A stretch of DNA of 31,356 nucleotides from Peptococcaceae bacterium (GCA_017383785.1 JAFNVD010000117.1:1-31356), one strand, 5' to 3'. Shown: positions 7,069 to 15,610, counted from the first letter of the stretch. Made by a program: numbers and translations. Notes: generated by a model from the sequence alone, not told the origin.

Positions 7069-8664
7069 ATGGAAAAACACAAAGAACAAGAAAACAAAGG
7101 CATGAGCAGACGCCGTTTTCTGAGTGTTATGGCAGGTGCTGGTGTTGTTGGTGCTGCAACAACTATGACCGGTTGCAGACCTGTCAGTGATCCAAGCGGT
7201 ACTGGCTGGCTGCCAAATCAGTATCGTAACGCAAGTGCGCAGCCTGTACAGGTAAAAGGTCGTGTGCCACTGGATCCAGCAAACGTATCCTTAGTACGTA
7301 ACGACGAAAAATGTATCCTGTGCGGTCAGTGCTTAGAAGCTTGCGAAAAAGTACAGAGCGTATTTGGTTACTATGAACTGCCTGTAATTGACGAATTTAT
7401 CTGCGTACATTGCGGTCAGTGTTCTCTGTGGTGCCCAACAGGCGCTATTGCAGAACGTAGCGATGTAGAAAACGTATGGAGAGCAATTCAGGACCCAGAA
7501 ACTGTAGTTGTTGTACAGACTGCTCCTGCTACACGCGTTGGTATCGGTGAAGAGTTCGGTATGGGCGCTGGTGCTTGGGCTGAAGGTCAGATGGTAACTG
7601 CTCTGCGTATGTTAGGCTTTGACGTAGTAGTTGACACCAACTTCAGTGCTGACTTAACTATTATGGAAGAAGGCTCCGAATTAGTAGAACGTGTAACTCA
7701 TGGTGGTGTACTGCCACAGATGACATCCTGCTGCCCTGGTTGGGTTAAATTCGTAGAATACTATTATCCAGAATTGATTCCAAACCTGTCTTCCGCTCGC
7801 TCCCCAATGATGATGCATGGTTCTACTCTGAAAACCTACAATGCACAGCAGCTGGGTGTAAGCTATGACAAAATTGTGAACGTTGCTATCATGCCTTGCG
7901 TAGCGAAAAAATTCGAAGCTAGCAGAGAACAGTTTGCTGGTTTAGAAGGCGGCGCTGGTAAATACTACAACGACGACACTGTAAAAGATATGGACTATGT
8001 ACTGAGCGTACGTGAACTGGCTGACATGATTCGTGAAAAACTGGATGTTGATTTCGCTAATCTGCCAGAAGGTCAGTACGACCAGATTGGTTCTACTGCT
8101 GGTTTAATCTTCGGTAACTCCGGTGGTGTTATGGAAGCGGCTGTACGTTCCGCATACACATTAATCACAGGTAATGAGCCGCCTGCAATGCTGTATGACT
8201 TACAGCCTGTACGTGGTCTGGAAGGCATCAAATATGCATCTGTTCCTGTTCCAGGTGTAGGCGAAGTAAAAGTTGCAGTTGTATCCGGTTTGGCAAATGC
8301 ACGTAAAGTATGTGAAGATATCAAAGCGGGTAAAGCGGACTTCCACTTCTTAGAAGTGATGGCTTGCCCAGGCGGATGTATTTCCGGCGGCGGTCAGCCA
8401 AAAACTGCAGTACCTCCACAAGATTGGGTACGTGAAGCACGTACAGCTACCATGTATAATCATGATAAAGCTGGTGTAATCAATGGTTCTGCTGCTGGTG
8501 CAGGTCAGATGACTACCGAAAAAGGTGTACTGAACCTGAGCCACAAAAACCCACAGATTGATGAAATCTACAAAGAATTCTTACATGAACCATTAAGCCA
8601 TCTGGCACATGACCTGTGTCATACCCATTATGTAGACAGATCTGATTCTTTAATCAGAAAATAA
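7069..8664 (+). CDS. hydA: Tat-exported [FeFe] hydrogenase, catalytic subunit
   Basis: Interconverts H2 with protons and electrons at an H-cluster. The 531 residues begin with a twin-arginine signal SRRRFL (13-18), a hydrophobic stretch and MTGC (Cys36), a possible lipoprotein cleavage site. Two ferredoxin 4Fe-4S sites follow: Cys82/85/88/92 and Cys112/115/118/122. The three H-cluster motifs are intact: L1 TSCCPGW (219-225), L2 MPCVAKKFE (275-283) and L3 EVMACPGGCISGGGQP (429-444). The C-terminal tail EPLSHLAHDLCHTHY (507-521) is the small-subunit domain, here fused rather than separate. The ATG at 7069 has GAGGTG at 7057-7062. Folded export implies that the H-cluster is inserted in the cytoplasm; no HydE/F/G maturases are nearby. 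Leu is mostly CTG, unlike most of the window, suggesting high expression. It heads a three-gene operon. Confidence 0.95.
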   Translation: MEKHKEQENKGMSRRRFLSVMAGAGVVGAATTMTGCRPVSDPSGTGWLPNQYRNASAQPVQVKGRVPLDPANVSLVRNDEKCILCGQCLEACEKVQSVFGYYELPVIDEFICVHCGQCSLWCPTGAIAERSDVENVWRAIQDPETVVVVQTAPATRVGIGEEFGMGAGAWAEGQMVTALRMLGFDVVVDTNFSADLTIMEEGSELVERVTHGGVLPQMTSCCPGWVKFVEYYYPELIPNLSSARSPMMMHGSTLKTYNAQQLGVSYDKIVNVAIMPCVAKKFEASREQFAGLEGGAGKYYNDDTVKDMDYVLSVRELADMIREKLDVDFANLPEGQYDQIGSTAGLIFGNSGGVMEAAVRSAYTLITGNEPPAMLYDLQPVRGLEGIKYASVPVPGVGEVKVAVVSGLANARKVCEDIKAGKADFHFLEVMACPGGCISGGGQPKTAVPPQDWVREARTATMYNHDKAGVINGSAAGAGQMTTEKGVLNLSHKNPQIDEIYKEFLHEPLSHLAHDLCHTHYVDRSDSLIRK

Positions 8665-8681
8665 AAAGGGAGGTATGAATA

Positions 8682-9509
8682 ATGTCTAGTAAAGTTACAG
8701 ATCAGAAAAGCGTTCTGGTTGACTTAACAAAATGCGTTGGTTGCGGTAGCTGTACAGTTGCCTGCAAATTGTGGAACGCACAGAGTTTCCAGAATCCTCA
8801 GACAAATGAATATGAAAATGCTCACGGTGTAGATGTACAGCTGGATAGCAATACATGGACCACTGTAGAACATAAAAAAGTAAACAAAGATGGTCAGGAA
8901 GTATGGCGTTTTGTAAAACGTCAGTGCATGCACTGCCTGGAACCAGCATGTTCCTCCGTATGCTTTGCACACGCATTCCACCAGACAGAACAGGGTGCTG
9001 TACAGTACGACCCATCTGTATGCGTAGGTTGCCGTTACTGCATGATCGCATGTCCATTCGACATTCCTAAATATGAATGGGAAAAAGTACTGCCATCCGT
9101 AATGAAATGTCAGTTCTGCTCTTCCAAACTGGAAGATGGCGAAGCTCCTGCATGTGCAAGCGTATGCCCAACAGATGCTCTGATGTTCGGCAACAGAGAT
9201 GAACTGCTGGCAAAAGCACATGAAATCATTAACAACGATAGCAGATATCTGAACCATGTATATGGTGAAAAAGAAGTTGGCGGTACCAGCTGGCTGTATA
9301 TCTCCGACGTAGACTTTGGCGAACTGGGCTTCCCAACCAACCTGCCGGAAAAATCTATTCCGGAAAATGTACACGGTTTCACTCGCTTCACAATTCCAAT
9401 TTTCGCAGTAGGTGCTGCAGCATGGACAGGTGTAAGCCTGTATGCAAAACGTCGTCATGCAGTTGCGCATGAAGGCCACCATGCTGAAGAACACCACGAA
9501 GAAGCGTAA
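8682..9509 (+). CDS. Four-cluster ferredoxin subunit of the hydrogenase (HybA/FdnH-like)
   Basis: Electron-transfer subunit expected to carry electrons between the H-cluster protein and the membrane subunit. Sixteen Cys form four 4Fe-4S sites: 18/21/24/28, 82/85/90/94, 114/117/120/124 and 143/146/158/162, the DMSO-reductase/HybA ferredoxin pattern. There is no Tat signal. Instead a single hydrophobic helix (about 237-254) near the C-terminus would anchor it, as in FdnH/FdoH of formate dehydrogenase, with export by riding on the Tat signal of the catalytic subunit. After the helix comes KRRH and a tail with many His and Glu (HEGHHAEEHHEEA). By the FdnH model the clusters face outside and the tail faces the cytoplasm. 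GGGAGG is well placed before the ATG at 8682; the gap from the previous gene is 17 bases. Confidence 0.92.
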   Translation: MSSKVTDQKSVLVDLTKCVGCGSCTVACKLWNAQSFQNPQTNEYENAHGVDVQLDSNTWTTVEHKKVNKDGQEVWRFVKRQCMHCLEPACSSVCFAHAFHQTEQGAVQYDPSVCVGCRYCMIACPFDIPKYEWEKVLPSVMKCQFCSSKLEDGEAPACASVCPTDALMFGNRDELLAKAHEIINNDSRYLNHVYGEKEVGGTSWLYISDVDFGELGFPTNLPEKSIPENVHGFTRFTIPIFAVGAAAWTGVSLYAKRRHAVAHEGHHAEEHHEEA

Positions 9510-9529
9510 GAAAGGGAGGTCATCATAAT

Positions 9530-10729
9530 ATGGAATGGATTTTCAAAAGCAAAACAGGTAGATGGAACCTGAGATTGACCCCAATCAGACTGGGCATGCT
9601 GGCATTCGTAGCATTCTCCCTGGTTATGATTTTAGCAAGATACTATGCAGGTCTGGGTTACTGGACCAACTTGAGCGACTTAATGCCATGGGGTGCATGG
9701 ATTGGCGCTGACATGAACGTAATCGCACTGGCTGGTGCTGGTTTCAGTACCGCTATTATTACCCACATTTTCCATGCGGAAAAATACAATCCAGTATCCA
9801 GAAGATGCTTACTGCTGAGCTTTATCGGTTACATCCTGGTACTGTTAATCCTGATCGTTGAAATCGGTCGTTGGGATAATTTCTGGACACCATTCGTTTC
9901 TCCTGGTATCCACTCTCCAATGTTTGAAGTTTACATGTGTATCGTAGCTTACCTGGTTCTGCAGGTAATCGAACTGGTTGAAGTTGGTACTGAAAAAGTG
10001 GCTCCAAAATTCCACAAAAAAATGCAGCCTTTCATGCAGATTGTATTCATCGCTGCATGTACCGTTCCTCTGGGTCATCAGGCTTCCCTGGGTTCTTTGT
10101 ACTTAGCAATGCCTGCTAAACTGGATCCAATTTGGGCTACACAGATGATGCCTTGGTTATTCGTACTGTCTGCATTCTTCGTAGGTCCTTGCGTAGCAAC
10201 TGTAGAATACATTTGGACCAACAGCCGTTACAAAATGAAAGTTGATACCGGTATGCTGTATGGTCTGTGCCGTATCTCTGCAGTACTGATGGCTGTATAC
10301 TTTGTACTGAAATGTGCTGACCTGGTAATGCGTGGTCAGGTAGGTAACGTATTTGCTTTCAACTTCGTAAGCAACATGTTCCTGTTAGAAATGCTGTGCC
10401 TGTGCATTATCCCAATCGTAATCCACCTGATTCCATTTGGTAGAACACAGGGTGGTCTGCTGACATTTGGTATCGTAGGTATGATTGGTTTGGTACTGAC
10501 CCGTCTGAACGTAGTGTTCACAGGTATGAGTGCACACATCGGTGCTTTGGGCGGCAGCTACATTCCATCCTTCATGGAAATCGTATCTACCATCGGTCTG
10601 TTCTTCTTAGCATTCTTAGCTTACATGTGGGTAACTGAAAACTTCCCATTCTTCTTTGGTGTAGCTGGCGATGCAGAAGAAGATAAAGAAAACCCATCTG
10701 CTAGCGGTTACAACCAGGCTGTTCTGTAA
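9530..10729 (+). CDS. NrfD/HybB-family quinone-reactive membrane subunit
   Basis: A 399-residue polytopic membrane protein with about nine or ten transmembrane helices and no haem-ligand pattern of a cytochrome b. It has the PSR/NrfD fold that links periplasmic ferredoxin subunits to the quinone pool. Family-typical pieces are an early LMPWGAWIG loop, charged residues in membrane segments (VEIGRWDNFW; GHQASLGSLY) and the late LTRLNVVFTGMSAHIG followed by YIPSFMEIVSTIGL, which matches the HybB subgroup. The C-terminus is a short acidic tail. The ATG at 9530 follows GGGAGG (9514-9519), 20 bases after the ferredoxin gene. It completes a catalytic/ferredoxin/anchor complex; energy coupling by proton movement is possible but not shown here. 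Confidence 0.93.
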   Translation: MEWIFKSKTGRWNLRLTPIRLGMLAFVAFSLVMILARYYAGLGYWTNLSDLMPWGAWIGADMNVIALAGAGFSTAIITHIFHAEKYNPVSRRCLLLSFIGYILVLLILIVEIGRWDNFWTPFVSPGIHSPMFEVYMCIVAYLVLQVIELVEVGTEKVAPKFHKKMQPFMQIVFIAACTVPLGHQASLGSLYLAMPAKLDPIWATQMMPWLFVLSAFFVGPCVATVEYIWTNSRYKMKVDTGMLYGLCRISAVLMAVYFVLKCADLVMRGQVGNVFAFNFVSNMFLLEMLCLCIIPIVIHLIPFGRTQGGLLTFGIVGMIGLVLTRLNVVFTGMSAHIGALGGSYIPSFMEIVSTIGLFFLAFLAYMWVTENFPFFFGVAGDAEEDKENPSASGYNQAVL

Positions 10730-10770
10730 GAACTGCTTTGTAAAAATACATCATAGCAATATGATAAGCA

Positions 10771-10805
10771 AAGAGCGTTTCTCGTTTGAGAAACGCTCTT
10801 TTTGT
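10771..10805 (+). terminator. Terminator of the hydrogenase operon
   Basis: A 13-bp perfect stem pairs 10771-10783 with 10788-10800 (loop GTTT), followed by TTTTTG. It also lies just beyond the sigG stop on the other strand and may act for both. Confidence 0.9.
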
Positions 10806-10810
10806 TGTGG

Positions 10811-11587
10811 TTATACATATTTACGCATACTTTGCAATGCACCTTTTTCTAATCGGCTAACCTGTGCTTGTGAGATTGCGATTTCATCAGCTACTTCCAT
10901 CTGTGTTTTGCCTTGAAAAAAGCGCATATCAATAATGCATTGTTCTCTGGGGCTTAATCGATCTAATGCTTGTTGAATTGCAATATTCTCTAACCAATGA
11001 AAGTCTGTATTTTTTGTGTCTTTCACTTGGTCCATGATATAGATTGGATCGCCACCGTCATTATAGATAGGGTCATATAAAGATACAGGTTCCTGAATAG
11101 CATCTAATGCAGCGCATACTTCTTCTATAGGCAATTCTAGTTCTTTTGCTATTTGATCAATACCGGGCTCTTTGCCGAGCTGTGCGGTCAGATACTCTCG
11201 GATTTGTAATGCTTTATATGCAATATCTCGCAATGAACGACTTACACGCATAGGTGTATTATCGCGCAGATATCGACGAACTTCCCCTAATATCATTGGC
11301 ACAGCGTAAGTAGAAAAACGTACTTCAAATTTTAAGTCGAAATTATCGATTGCTTTCATTAAACCAATGCAGCCCACTTGAAACAAATCATCTGCATTCT
11401 CATTTCTGTTGCTAAACCGTTGAATTACACTCAGCACCAAGCGTAAATTACCGTAAATCAGCTGTTCTCTAGCATCCTTGTCACCATTTTGATATTGCCG
11501 AAACAATACAAGCATTTGCTCGCTATTAAGTATCGGCAGCTTTGAGGTATCTACACCACAGATTTCTACCTTGCACAAATAAGCCAT
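10811..11587 (-). CDS. sigG: Sporulation sigma factor SigG
   Basis: Late forespore RNA polymerase sigma factor. The 258 residues contain the sigma-G N-terminal hallmark VEICGVDTSKLPIL (about 7-20), region 2 with NLRLVLSVIQRF, DDLFQVGCIGLMKAIDNFD and FSTYAVPMILGEVRRYLRD, and region 3. Region 4 has the HTH GKTQMEVADEIAISQAQVSRLEK near the end. The linker VSLYDPIYNDGGDPIYIMDQ is specific to sigma-F/G factors and here matches SigG. The start at 11587 has GGAGGG 6 bases upstream. It stands alone rather than beside sigE/spoIIGA. A sigma-F consensus promoter lies upstream (11651-11680). Confidence 0.96.
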   Translation of the reverse strand: MAYLCKVEICGVDTSKLPILNSEQMLVLFRQYQNGDKDAREQLIYGNLRLVLSVIQRFSNRNENADDLFQVGCIGLMKAIDNFDLKFEVRFSTYAVPMILGEVRRYLRDNTPMRVSRSLRDIAYKALQIREYLTAQLGKEPGIDQIAKELELPIEEVCAALDAIQEPVSLYDPIYNDGGDPIYIMDQVKDTKNTDFHWLENIAIQQALDRLSPREQCIIDMRFFQGKTQMEVADEIAISQAQVSRLEKGALQSMRKYV

Positions 11588-11650
11588 GTCAGTCCCTCCG
11601 AATGCGTCATCATGTAAAAAGTTTTTCTGTTTGATTTACTTTGATGAGTT

Positions 11651-11680
11651 AATTATTGCCTCAAAGAGTTTGATTTATAC
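11651..11680 (-). promoter_or_regulatory. Sigma-F promoter of sigG
   Basis: On the minus strand GTATA (11680-11676), exactly 15 bases, then GGCAATAATT (11660-11651). This matches every specified position of the Bacillus sigma-F consensus GYWTA-N15-GGNNANANTW. It would start transcription about 57 bases before the sigG start codon, which fits the known sigF-to-sigG cascade. Confidence 0.8.
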
Positions 11681-11726
11681 GGCTTAACAAAATGTAACAC
11701 TTGTCAGAATGTATTCACACAACAAA

Positions 11727-11764
11727 AGAGGCTATTGTCAATAAATTGACAATAGCCTCTGTGT
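11727..11764 (-). terminator. Terminator of the UPF0182 gene
   Basis: A 15-bp perfect stem pairs 11727-11741 with 11746-11760 (loop TAAA), followed on the minus strand by TTTTGTTG. Confidence 0.85.
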
Positions 11765-11779
11765 TGTTATGCAGTTGAT

Positions 11780-14557
11780 TTATACAGTAATATCTGATAA
11801 TTCGTCAATGTTTTCTGCATCGTTTGTACTTTCACTAGTTGAACTTGTTTTGCCCAGCTGATTGATAGCTTTTTCTAAAGCATCCATGTATTTACCGTAA
11901 TCAGCCCAGTTGCCTTGCTGTGCAGACAGTTTGGCATTCTGATATGCAGTTTTGATTTGCTGTACGGCTTCGTCATAGGTTACAGTAGAATCATTTTCTG
12001 CTGGATTGGAAGTAGACGGTGTATCGCCAGGACCGGCAGATTCAAAATTAGTTCCAAATAACTGGCTTAATGCTTCATCCAGTGTTTTGGCCATCACGAT
12101 TTGATCTTTATAAGCTACGACGATACGTACCACTTCCGGTAGACTATTTTCATTGTTGGTAGTCAAGTAAATCGGCTCGATATACAGAATGGAGTTCTGA
12201 ATCGGAATAACCAGAAGATTACTGCGGATTACAGAAGAACCTTGCTGATCCCATAAGTTCAGATTCTGAGAAATTTCAGAGTCATTACTGATACGAGCTT
12301 CTACTTGTGCTGGACCATAAATGGTGGACTGTTTCGGGAATTTGAACAGTACTAGCTTACCATAGTTTTCATCGTCGTTACGTGCTGCCAGCCAAGCTAC
12401 CATATTGTTTTTCTCGGTTGGTGTAAATGGACGAATCAGCAAGAACTCAGTAGCATCGGAACCAGGCAGGCTCATATTTACAAAGTATGGTTCCATCTGT
12501 TCAATCTGATTGCCATAAATTTCGTTGGCAATGCTCCACACGTCTTCTTTATTGTAGAAAACAGTCGGATCTTTCATGTGATAACGCTGATAGATTTCAG
12601 TCTGTACTTCAAATAAAGTAGTGGAGTATTTCAGATGTTCACGAATATTCTGAGGCATTTCATCCAGTGTCAAGAATAAGCCAGGGAATACTTTGGCATA
12701 ACTCTGTACCAGTGGGTCACTATTATCCACAATGTAGAATTTTGTTTCACCATCATATGCATTTACAGTTACTTTTACAGAGTTACGTACATAGTTTTGA
12801 CCGTAGAACGGAGATGCAGTGTTGGAAATTCTCGCAGCATACGGATATTTGTTGCTAGAGGTGTATGCATCAATTACCCAAACCAAATTACCATTGTCAA
12901 TTACCAGATATGGATCTTGATCAAAGGTTAGGAATGGTGCAATTTTTTCTACGCGGTCTAAAATATTACGGTTCAACAGGATTTTACTATCACTGTTGAT
13001 TAAGTTAGAAAACAAAATTTTGTAGTTAGCACGATCCAGTGCGAACAGTGCTTTGTTGCCCACGGTCATATTGATACCGGCATCGCCTGCGTACTGAGTT
13101 TGTGCATTGGTATCACCGGTTGGATAGTCAAATTCCGGCTCTTTGGTATTTACAATAACATAATCGTTGGTTAGCTGACCAAAATAAATTTCCGGACGAG
13201 TAATCATCAATTCCTCAACGGAAGTAGTAGGAGGAATGTTTTCTACCCACATTTCCGGCTGACCCTGTGTAGTTACTTTGTTTACAGGCGTAACAACTGC
13301 ACCGTAGCCATGGGTGTATTTCAGATATTTATTAACCCAAGTTTGTGCAGAAACATCCAGACTGTTCTGGTCTAATTCACGAGCAGACAGATAAACCTGT
13401 TGCTGTGCACCATCGATATTATAGCGGTCAATGTCAACGTCTACAAATTTGTAGTACAAACGCATACTCTGCAGTTGATTGAATACAGTGATGGTTGGGC
13501 GATAGTCAATCAAACGAATGTTATTGATGGTGTCCATTTCATCTTTTAAATCGGATGCAGTTAACACACCGTCACCGCTAAATTGTACTTCGGTAATCTG
13601 ATCTAAACCATAAGCTTTATTGGTCATTTCGATGTTGTTAGAGATATAAGGCTGTTCTTTATGAATTTCAGCAGGGTTTACGATAAAGTTTTGGACAGTA
13701 CCTTGTGCCACACCGCCAATTACCAAAATCCCAATCAATAGTACAGGACCGAGAGATGCAATACGAGCGCTTTTCTTTTTCAAGCCTACCAGTAAAGTGA
13801 TAGCGGTAATTACGCAAGCGATACTAGCCAGATTGTACATTGGTAAGGTAACCTTTAAGTCAGTATAGCCTGCACCAAATACAGCACCATCTTGTGCATA
13901 CAGGAGATTAGCTCCGTTCAGTTGGAATCCAGCAATCATTAAAAGTACAAACGCAATGGCAAAATAAATAATACGTTTGCCCATAAGCTTAAAGCTGCGT
14001 TTGCTAAAGCCTTGCAAGTAGAACGTCATCAGCAAGTTGAACATAAAGATAACAGCCAGGAAGAAGAAAGCTAAGTAGTACACAGTTTCAAACAACGATA
14101 AATTAAAGAAGTAGAAACTGATATCACGGCCGAATACCGGATCTACTACATTGGCAGGTGTTTGTTCTAAAAACAGCAGAATATTCTGCCACAATGCAGT
14201 AGCGGAAATCCATCCCGCAAACAACCCTAGAAACAGTGATGGAATCAATGCTAGTACACGTTTTCCCGTTTTCTTTTCCGGTACATTGATGACGGTGTCA
14301 TCTTCTACTTTTACTTCTGGCTGATACTTGGTACTTACCAGCAGTGTGAAGTAGGATAGCAAAAATACCATAAGAAATACCGCAGCACCTACTGCAAATT
14401 TGGCAAATGTGAATTTTAAGAATACCGGTGCATAGCCAATTTCGGAGAACCACAGATAATCGGTGGCAAAATGTGCAATCTGCGGACCGAATACCACTAG
14501 AACAGCAATGATTGCAATCAGCAAACCGGCTTTGCCCAGGTTGGCAAGAAATTTCAA
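11780..14557 (-). CDS. UPF0182 family membrane protein
   Basis: A 925-residue member of the UPF0182 (COG1615) family; function unknown. The first about 300 residues contain seven probable transmembrane helices. They are followed by a large extracytoplasmic domain with family stretches such as YGLDQITEVQFSGDG, NNIRLIDYRPT and YTHGYGAVVTPVN. The last about 80 residues are low-complexity Ser/Thr/Gln/Glu. The start codon is TTG at 14555-14557, supported by GGAGGGG a few bases upstream and by the family N-terminus. Length is normal for the family. It is a single-gene unit with its own promoter and terminator, between sigG and the peptidoglycan-binding gene. Confidence 0.92.
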   Translation of the reverse strand: MKFLANLGKAGLLIAIIAVLVVFGPQIAHFATDYLWFSEIGYAPVFLKFTFAKFAVGAAVFLMVFLLSYFTLLVSTKYQPEVKVEDDTVINVPEKKTGKRVLALIPSLFLGLFAGWISATALWQNILLFLEQTPANVVDPVFGRDISFYFFNLSLFETVYYLAFFFLAVIFMFNLLMTFYLQGFSKRSFKLMGKRIIYFAIAFVLLMIAGFQLNGANLLYAQDGAVFGAGYTDLKVTLPMYNLASIACVITAITLLVGLKKKSARIASLGPVLLIGILVIGGVAQGTVQNFIVNPAEIHKEQPYISNNIEMTNKAYGLDQITEVQFSGDGVLTASDLKDEMDTINNIRLIDYRPTITVFNQLQSMRLYYKFVDVDIDRYNIDGAQQQVYLSARELDQNSLDVSAQTWVNKYLKYTHGYGAVVTPVNKVTTQGQPEMWVENIPPTTSVEELMITRPEIYFGQLTNDYVIVNTKEPEFDYPTGDTNAQTQYAGDAGINMTVGNKALFALDRANYKILFSNLINSDSKILLNRNILDRVEKIAPFLTFDQDPYLVIDNGNLVWVIDAYTSSNKYPYAARISNTASPFYGQNYVRNSVKVTVNAYDGETKFYIVDNSDPLVQSYAKVFPGLFLTLDEMPQNIREHLKYSTTLFEVQTEIYQRYHMKDPTVFYNKEDVWSIANEIYGNQIEQMEPYFVNMSLPGSDATEFLLIRPFTPTEKNNMVAWLAARNDDENYGKLVLFKFPKQSTIYGPAQVEARISNDSEISQNLNLWDQQGSSVIRSNLLVIPIQNSILYIEPIYLTTNNENSLPEVVRIVVAYKDQIVMAKTLDEALSQLFGTNFESAGPGDTPSTSNPAENDSTVTYDEAVQQIKTAYQNAKLSAQQGNWADYGKYMDALEKAINQLGKTSSTSESTNDAENIDELSDITV

Positions 14558-14594
14558 ATAAATCCCCTCCTATAGAGATAATTGTCTTGACTAT

Positions 14595-14623
14595 ATTTTA
14601 TAACATTCTCCCTGTTTTATCAA
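14595..14623 (-). promoter_or_regulatory. Promoter of the UPF0182 gene
   Basis: On the minus strand TTGATA (14623-14618), 17 bases, then TAAAAT (14600-14595). The start codon is about 38 bases further on. Confidence 0.6.
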
Positions 14624-14666
14624 TGCGAAAACTATTGAGTTTTAGTGTCAATTTGCAGATTTCGGT

Positions 14667-14674
14667 CATATAAT
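14667..14674 (+). promoter_or_regulatory. Candidate -10 element of the BsuPI/PG-binding gene
   Basis: CATATAAT fits the sigma-E -10 CATACANT at all but one specified position and contains a perfect sigma-A TATAAT. No good -35 for either factor is visible 14-18 bases upstream, so the sigma factor is undecided. Confidence 0.35.
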
Positions 14675-14704
14675 GCAACGAAAGCAAAGAAGGAGGCTGA
14701 TTGT

Positions 14705-15544
14705 ATGACTGAAAATCAAATGCGTAATTCCGTATGTAATTGCCAGTCCAACAATAATACGGTGCAATGTCCAACCTTGCGCATGGGTAATCGTGGCTCT
14801 GCTGTAGCATTTGTGCAGAGATTGTTGCGTCAAAGGGGCTATAATGTGTTGGTAGACGGTATTTTTGGTAATATGACTAGAAATGCTGTGACGAATTTCC
14901 AGCGTAGAAATAATCTTTCACAGACTGGTCTGGTGGATGAGGGCACCTGGCGTGCTTTGGGTGTAACATGTTTACCGGGCCAGTATTTTCCGGGGAATGA
15001 TAATGGTGTAGGCAGTATCATTGACACACCGCAGACCTTGCCGAGTTTTCCGAGTATACCAGCATATCCGGGGAATAATGATATACTCGATACGCCACAG
15101 ACCTTACCAAGCTTTCCTGATACACCGGTATGGCAGGAGAATGAGTTGGATGGGTTCAACTACACTTGGGAAGAGGTTGGCAATTACCGCTATATCTTGA
15201 CTACCAACAAATCTCGTTATGCACAAGGCGAAATTGTGTATATTACATTCCGTAAACGTAATATTTCTGATAATACGCAAGTGCTGCGGTATCCGTCTGA
15301 TGAACTGTTTGATTTTTATATTTCTGATCGCAATGGTGTTGAAGTATATCGGCTGAGTCGTAATGTAGTGGATAACGGTTTTCCACATGAAATTGTACTT
15401 ACACCGGGTCAGGCTGAGACAACAGACTTTCAATGGAATCAAGTGACGAATACCGGGCAATGGGTAACACCGCAGCCACTAACTTTGTGGGGGGTCAATA
15501 CAGCAGTAGGCGTCAGCGTACCGTTACCATTCAGTATTTATTAA
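14705..15544 (+). CDS. Peptidoglycan-binding plus BsuPI-domain protein
   Basis: A 279-residue protein with three parts. Residues about 26-85 are a PG_binding_1 repeat domain (LRMGNRGSAVAFVQRLLRQ, VDGIFGNMTRNAV, GLVDEGTWRAL). Residues about 90-150 are a Pro/Gly-rich linker with DTPQTLPSFP repeated at 107-116 and 129-138. Residues about 160-279 match the BsuPI domain, named after the Bacillus intracellular proteinase inhibitor (YAQGEIVYITFRKRNIS, LFDFYISDRNG, GVSVPLPFSIY). There is no signal peptide, so a cell-wall role would need release or a place in the mother cell. The ATG at 14705 follows AAGGAGG. It lies 66 bases upstream of spoIVA on the same strand, with a -10 that could be sigma-E type. 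A spore cortex or coat role is a reasonable inference only. Confidence 0.75.
   Translation: MTENQMRNSVCNCQSNNNTVQCPTLRMGNRGSAVAFVQRLLRQRGYNVLVDGIFGNMTRNAVTNFQRRNNLSQTGLVDEGTWRALGVTCLPGQYFPGNDNGVGSIIDTPQTLPSFPSIPAYPGNNDILDTPQTLPSFPDTPVWQENELDGFNYTWEEVGNYRYILTTNKSRYAQGEIVYITFRKRNISDNTQVLRYPSDELFDFYISDRNGVEVYRLSRNVVDNGFPHEIVLTPGQAETTDFQWNQVTNTGQWVTPQPLTLWGVNTAVGVSVPLPFSIY
15023..15118 (+). repeat. In-gene repeat coding DTPQTLPSFP
   Basis: Two 30-base copies (15023-15052 and 15089-15118) encode the same ten residues with several silent differences, inside the linker of the BsuPI protein. The surrounding PGN-rich residues are also partly duplicated, so the unit is about 22 residues. Confidence 0.75.
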
Positions 15545-15551
15545 CAACTTG

Positions 15552-15581
15552 TTCTATTTGTCTATGCGTTACATATACTAT
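15552..15581 (+). promoter_or_regulatory. Candidate sigma-E promoter of spoIVA
   Basis: TTCTATT (15552-15558) resembles the sigma-E -35 KMATATT at 5 of 7 positions. CATATACTAT (15572-15581) contains two overlapping near-matches to CATACANT. Spacing is 13-15 bases depending on register. Known spoIVA genes are sigma-E controlled, which supports it. Confidence 0.45.
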
Positions 15582-15610
15582 ACCACCAAGAATCTATGGA
15601 GGGATACAAT

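Noticed and set aside
8724..9497. Minus-strand open frame of about 257 codons opposite the ferredoxin subunit
   Set aside because: It is the mirror of a well-supported four-cluster ferredoxin gene; the aromatic- and Cys-rich product is typical of an antisense frame.
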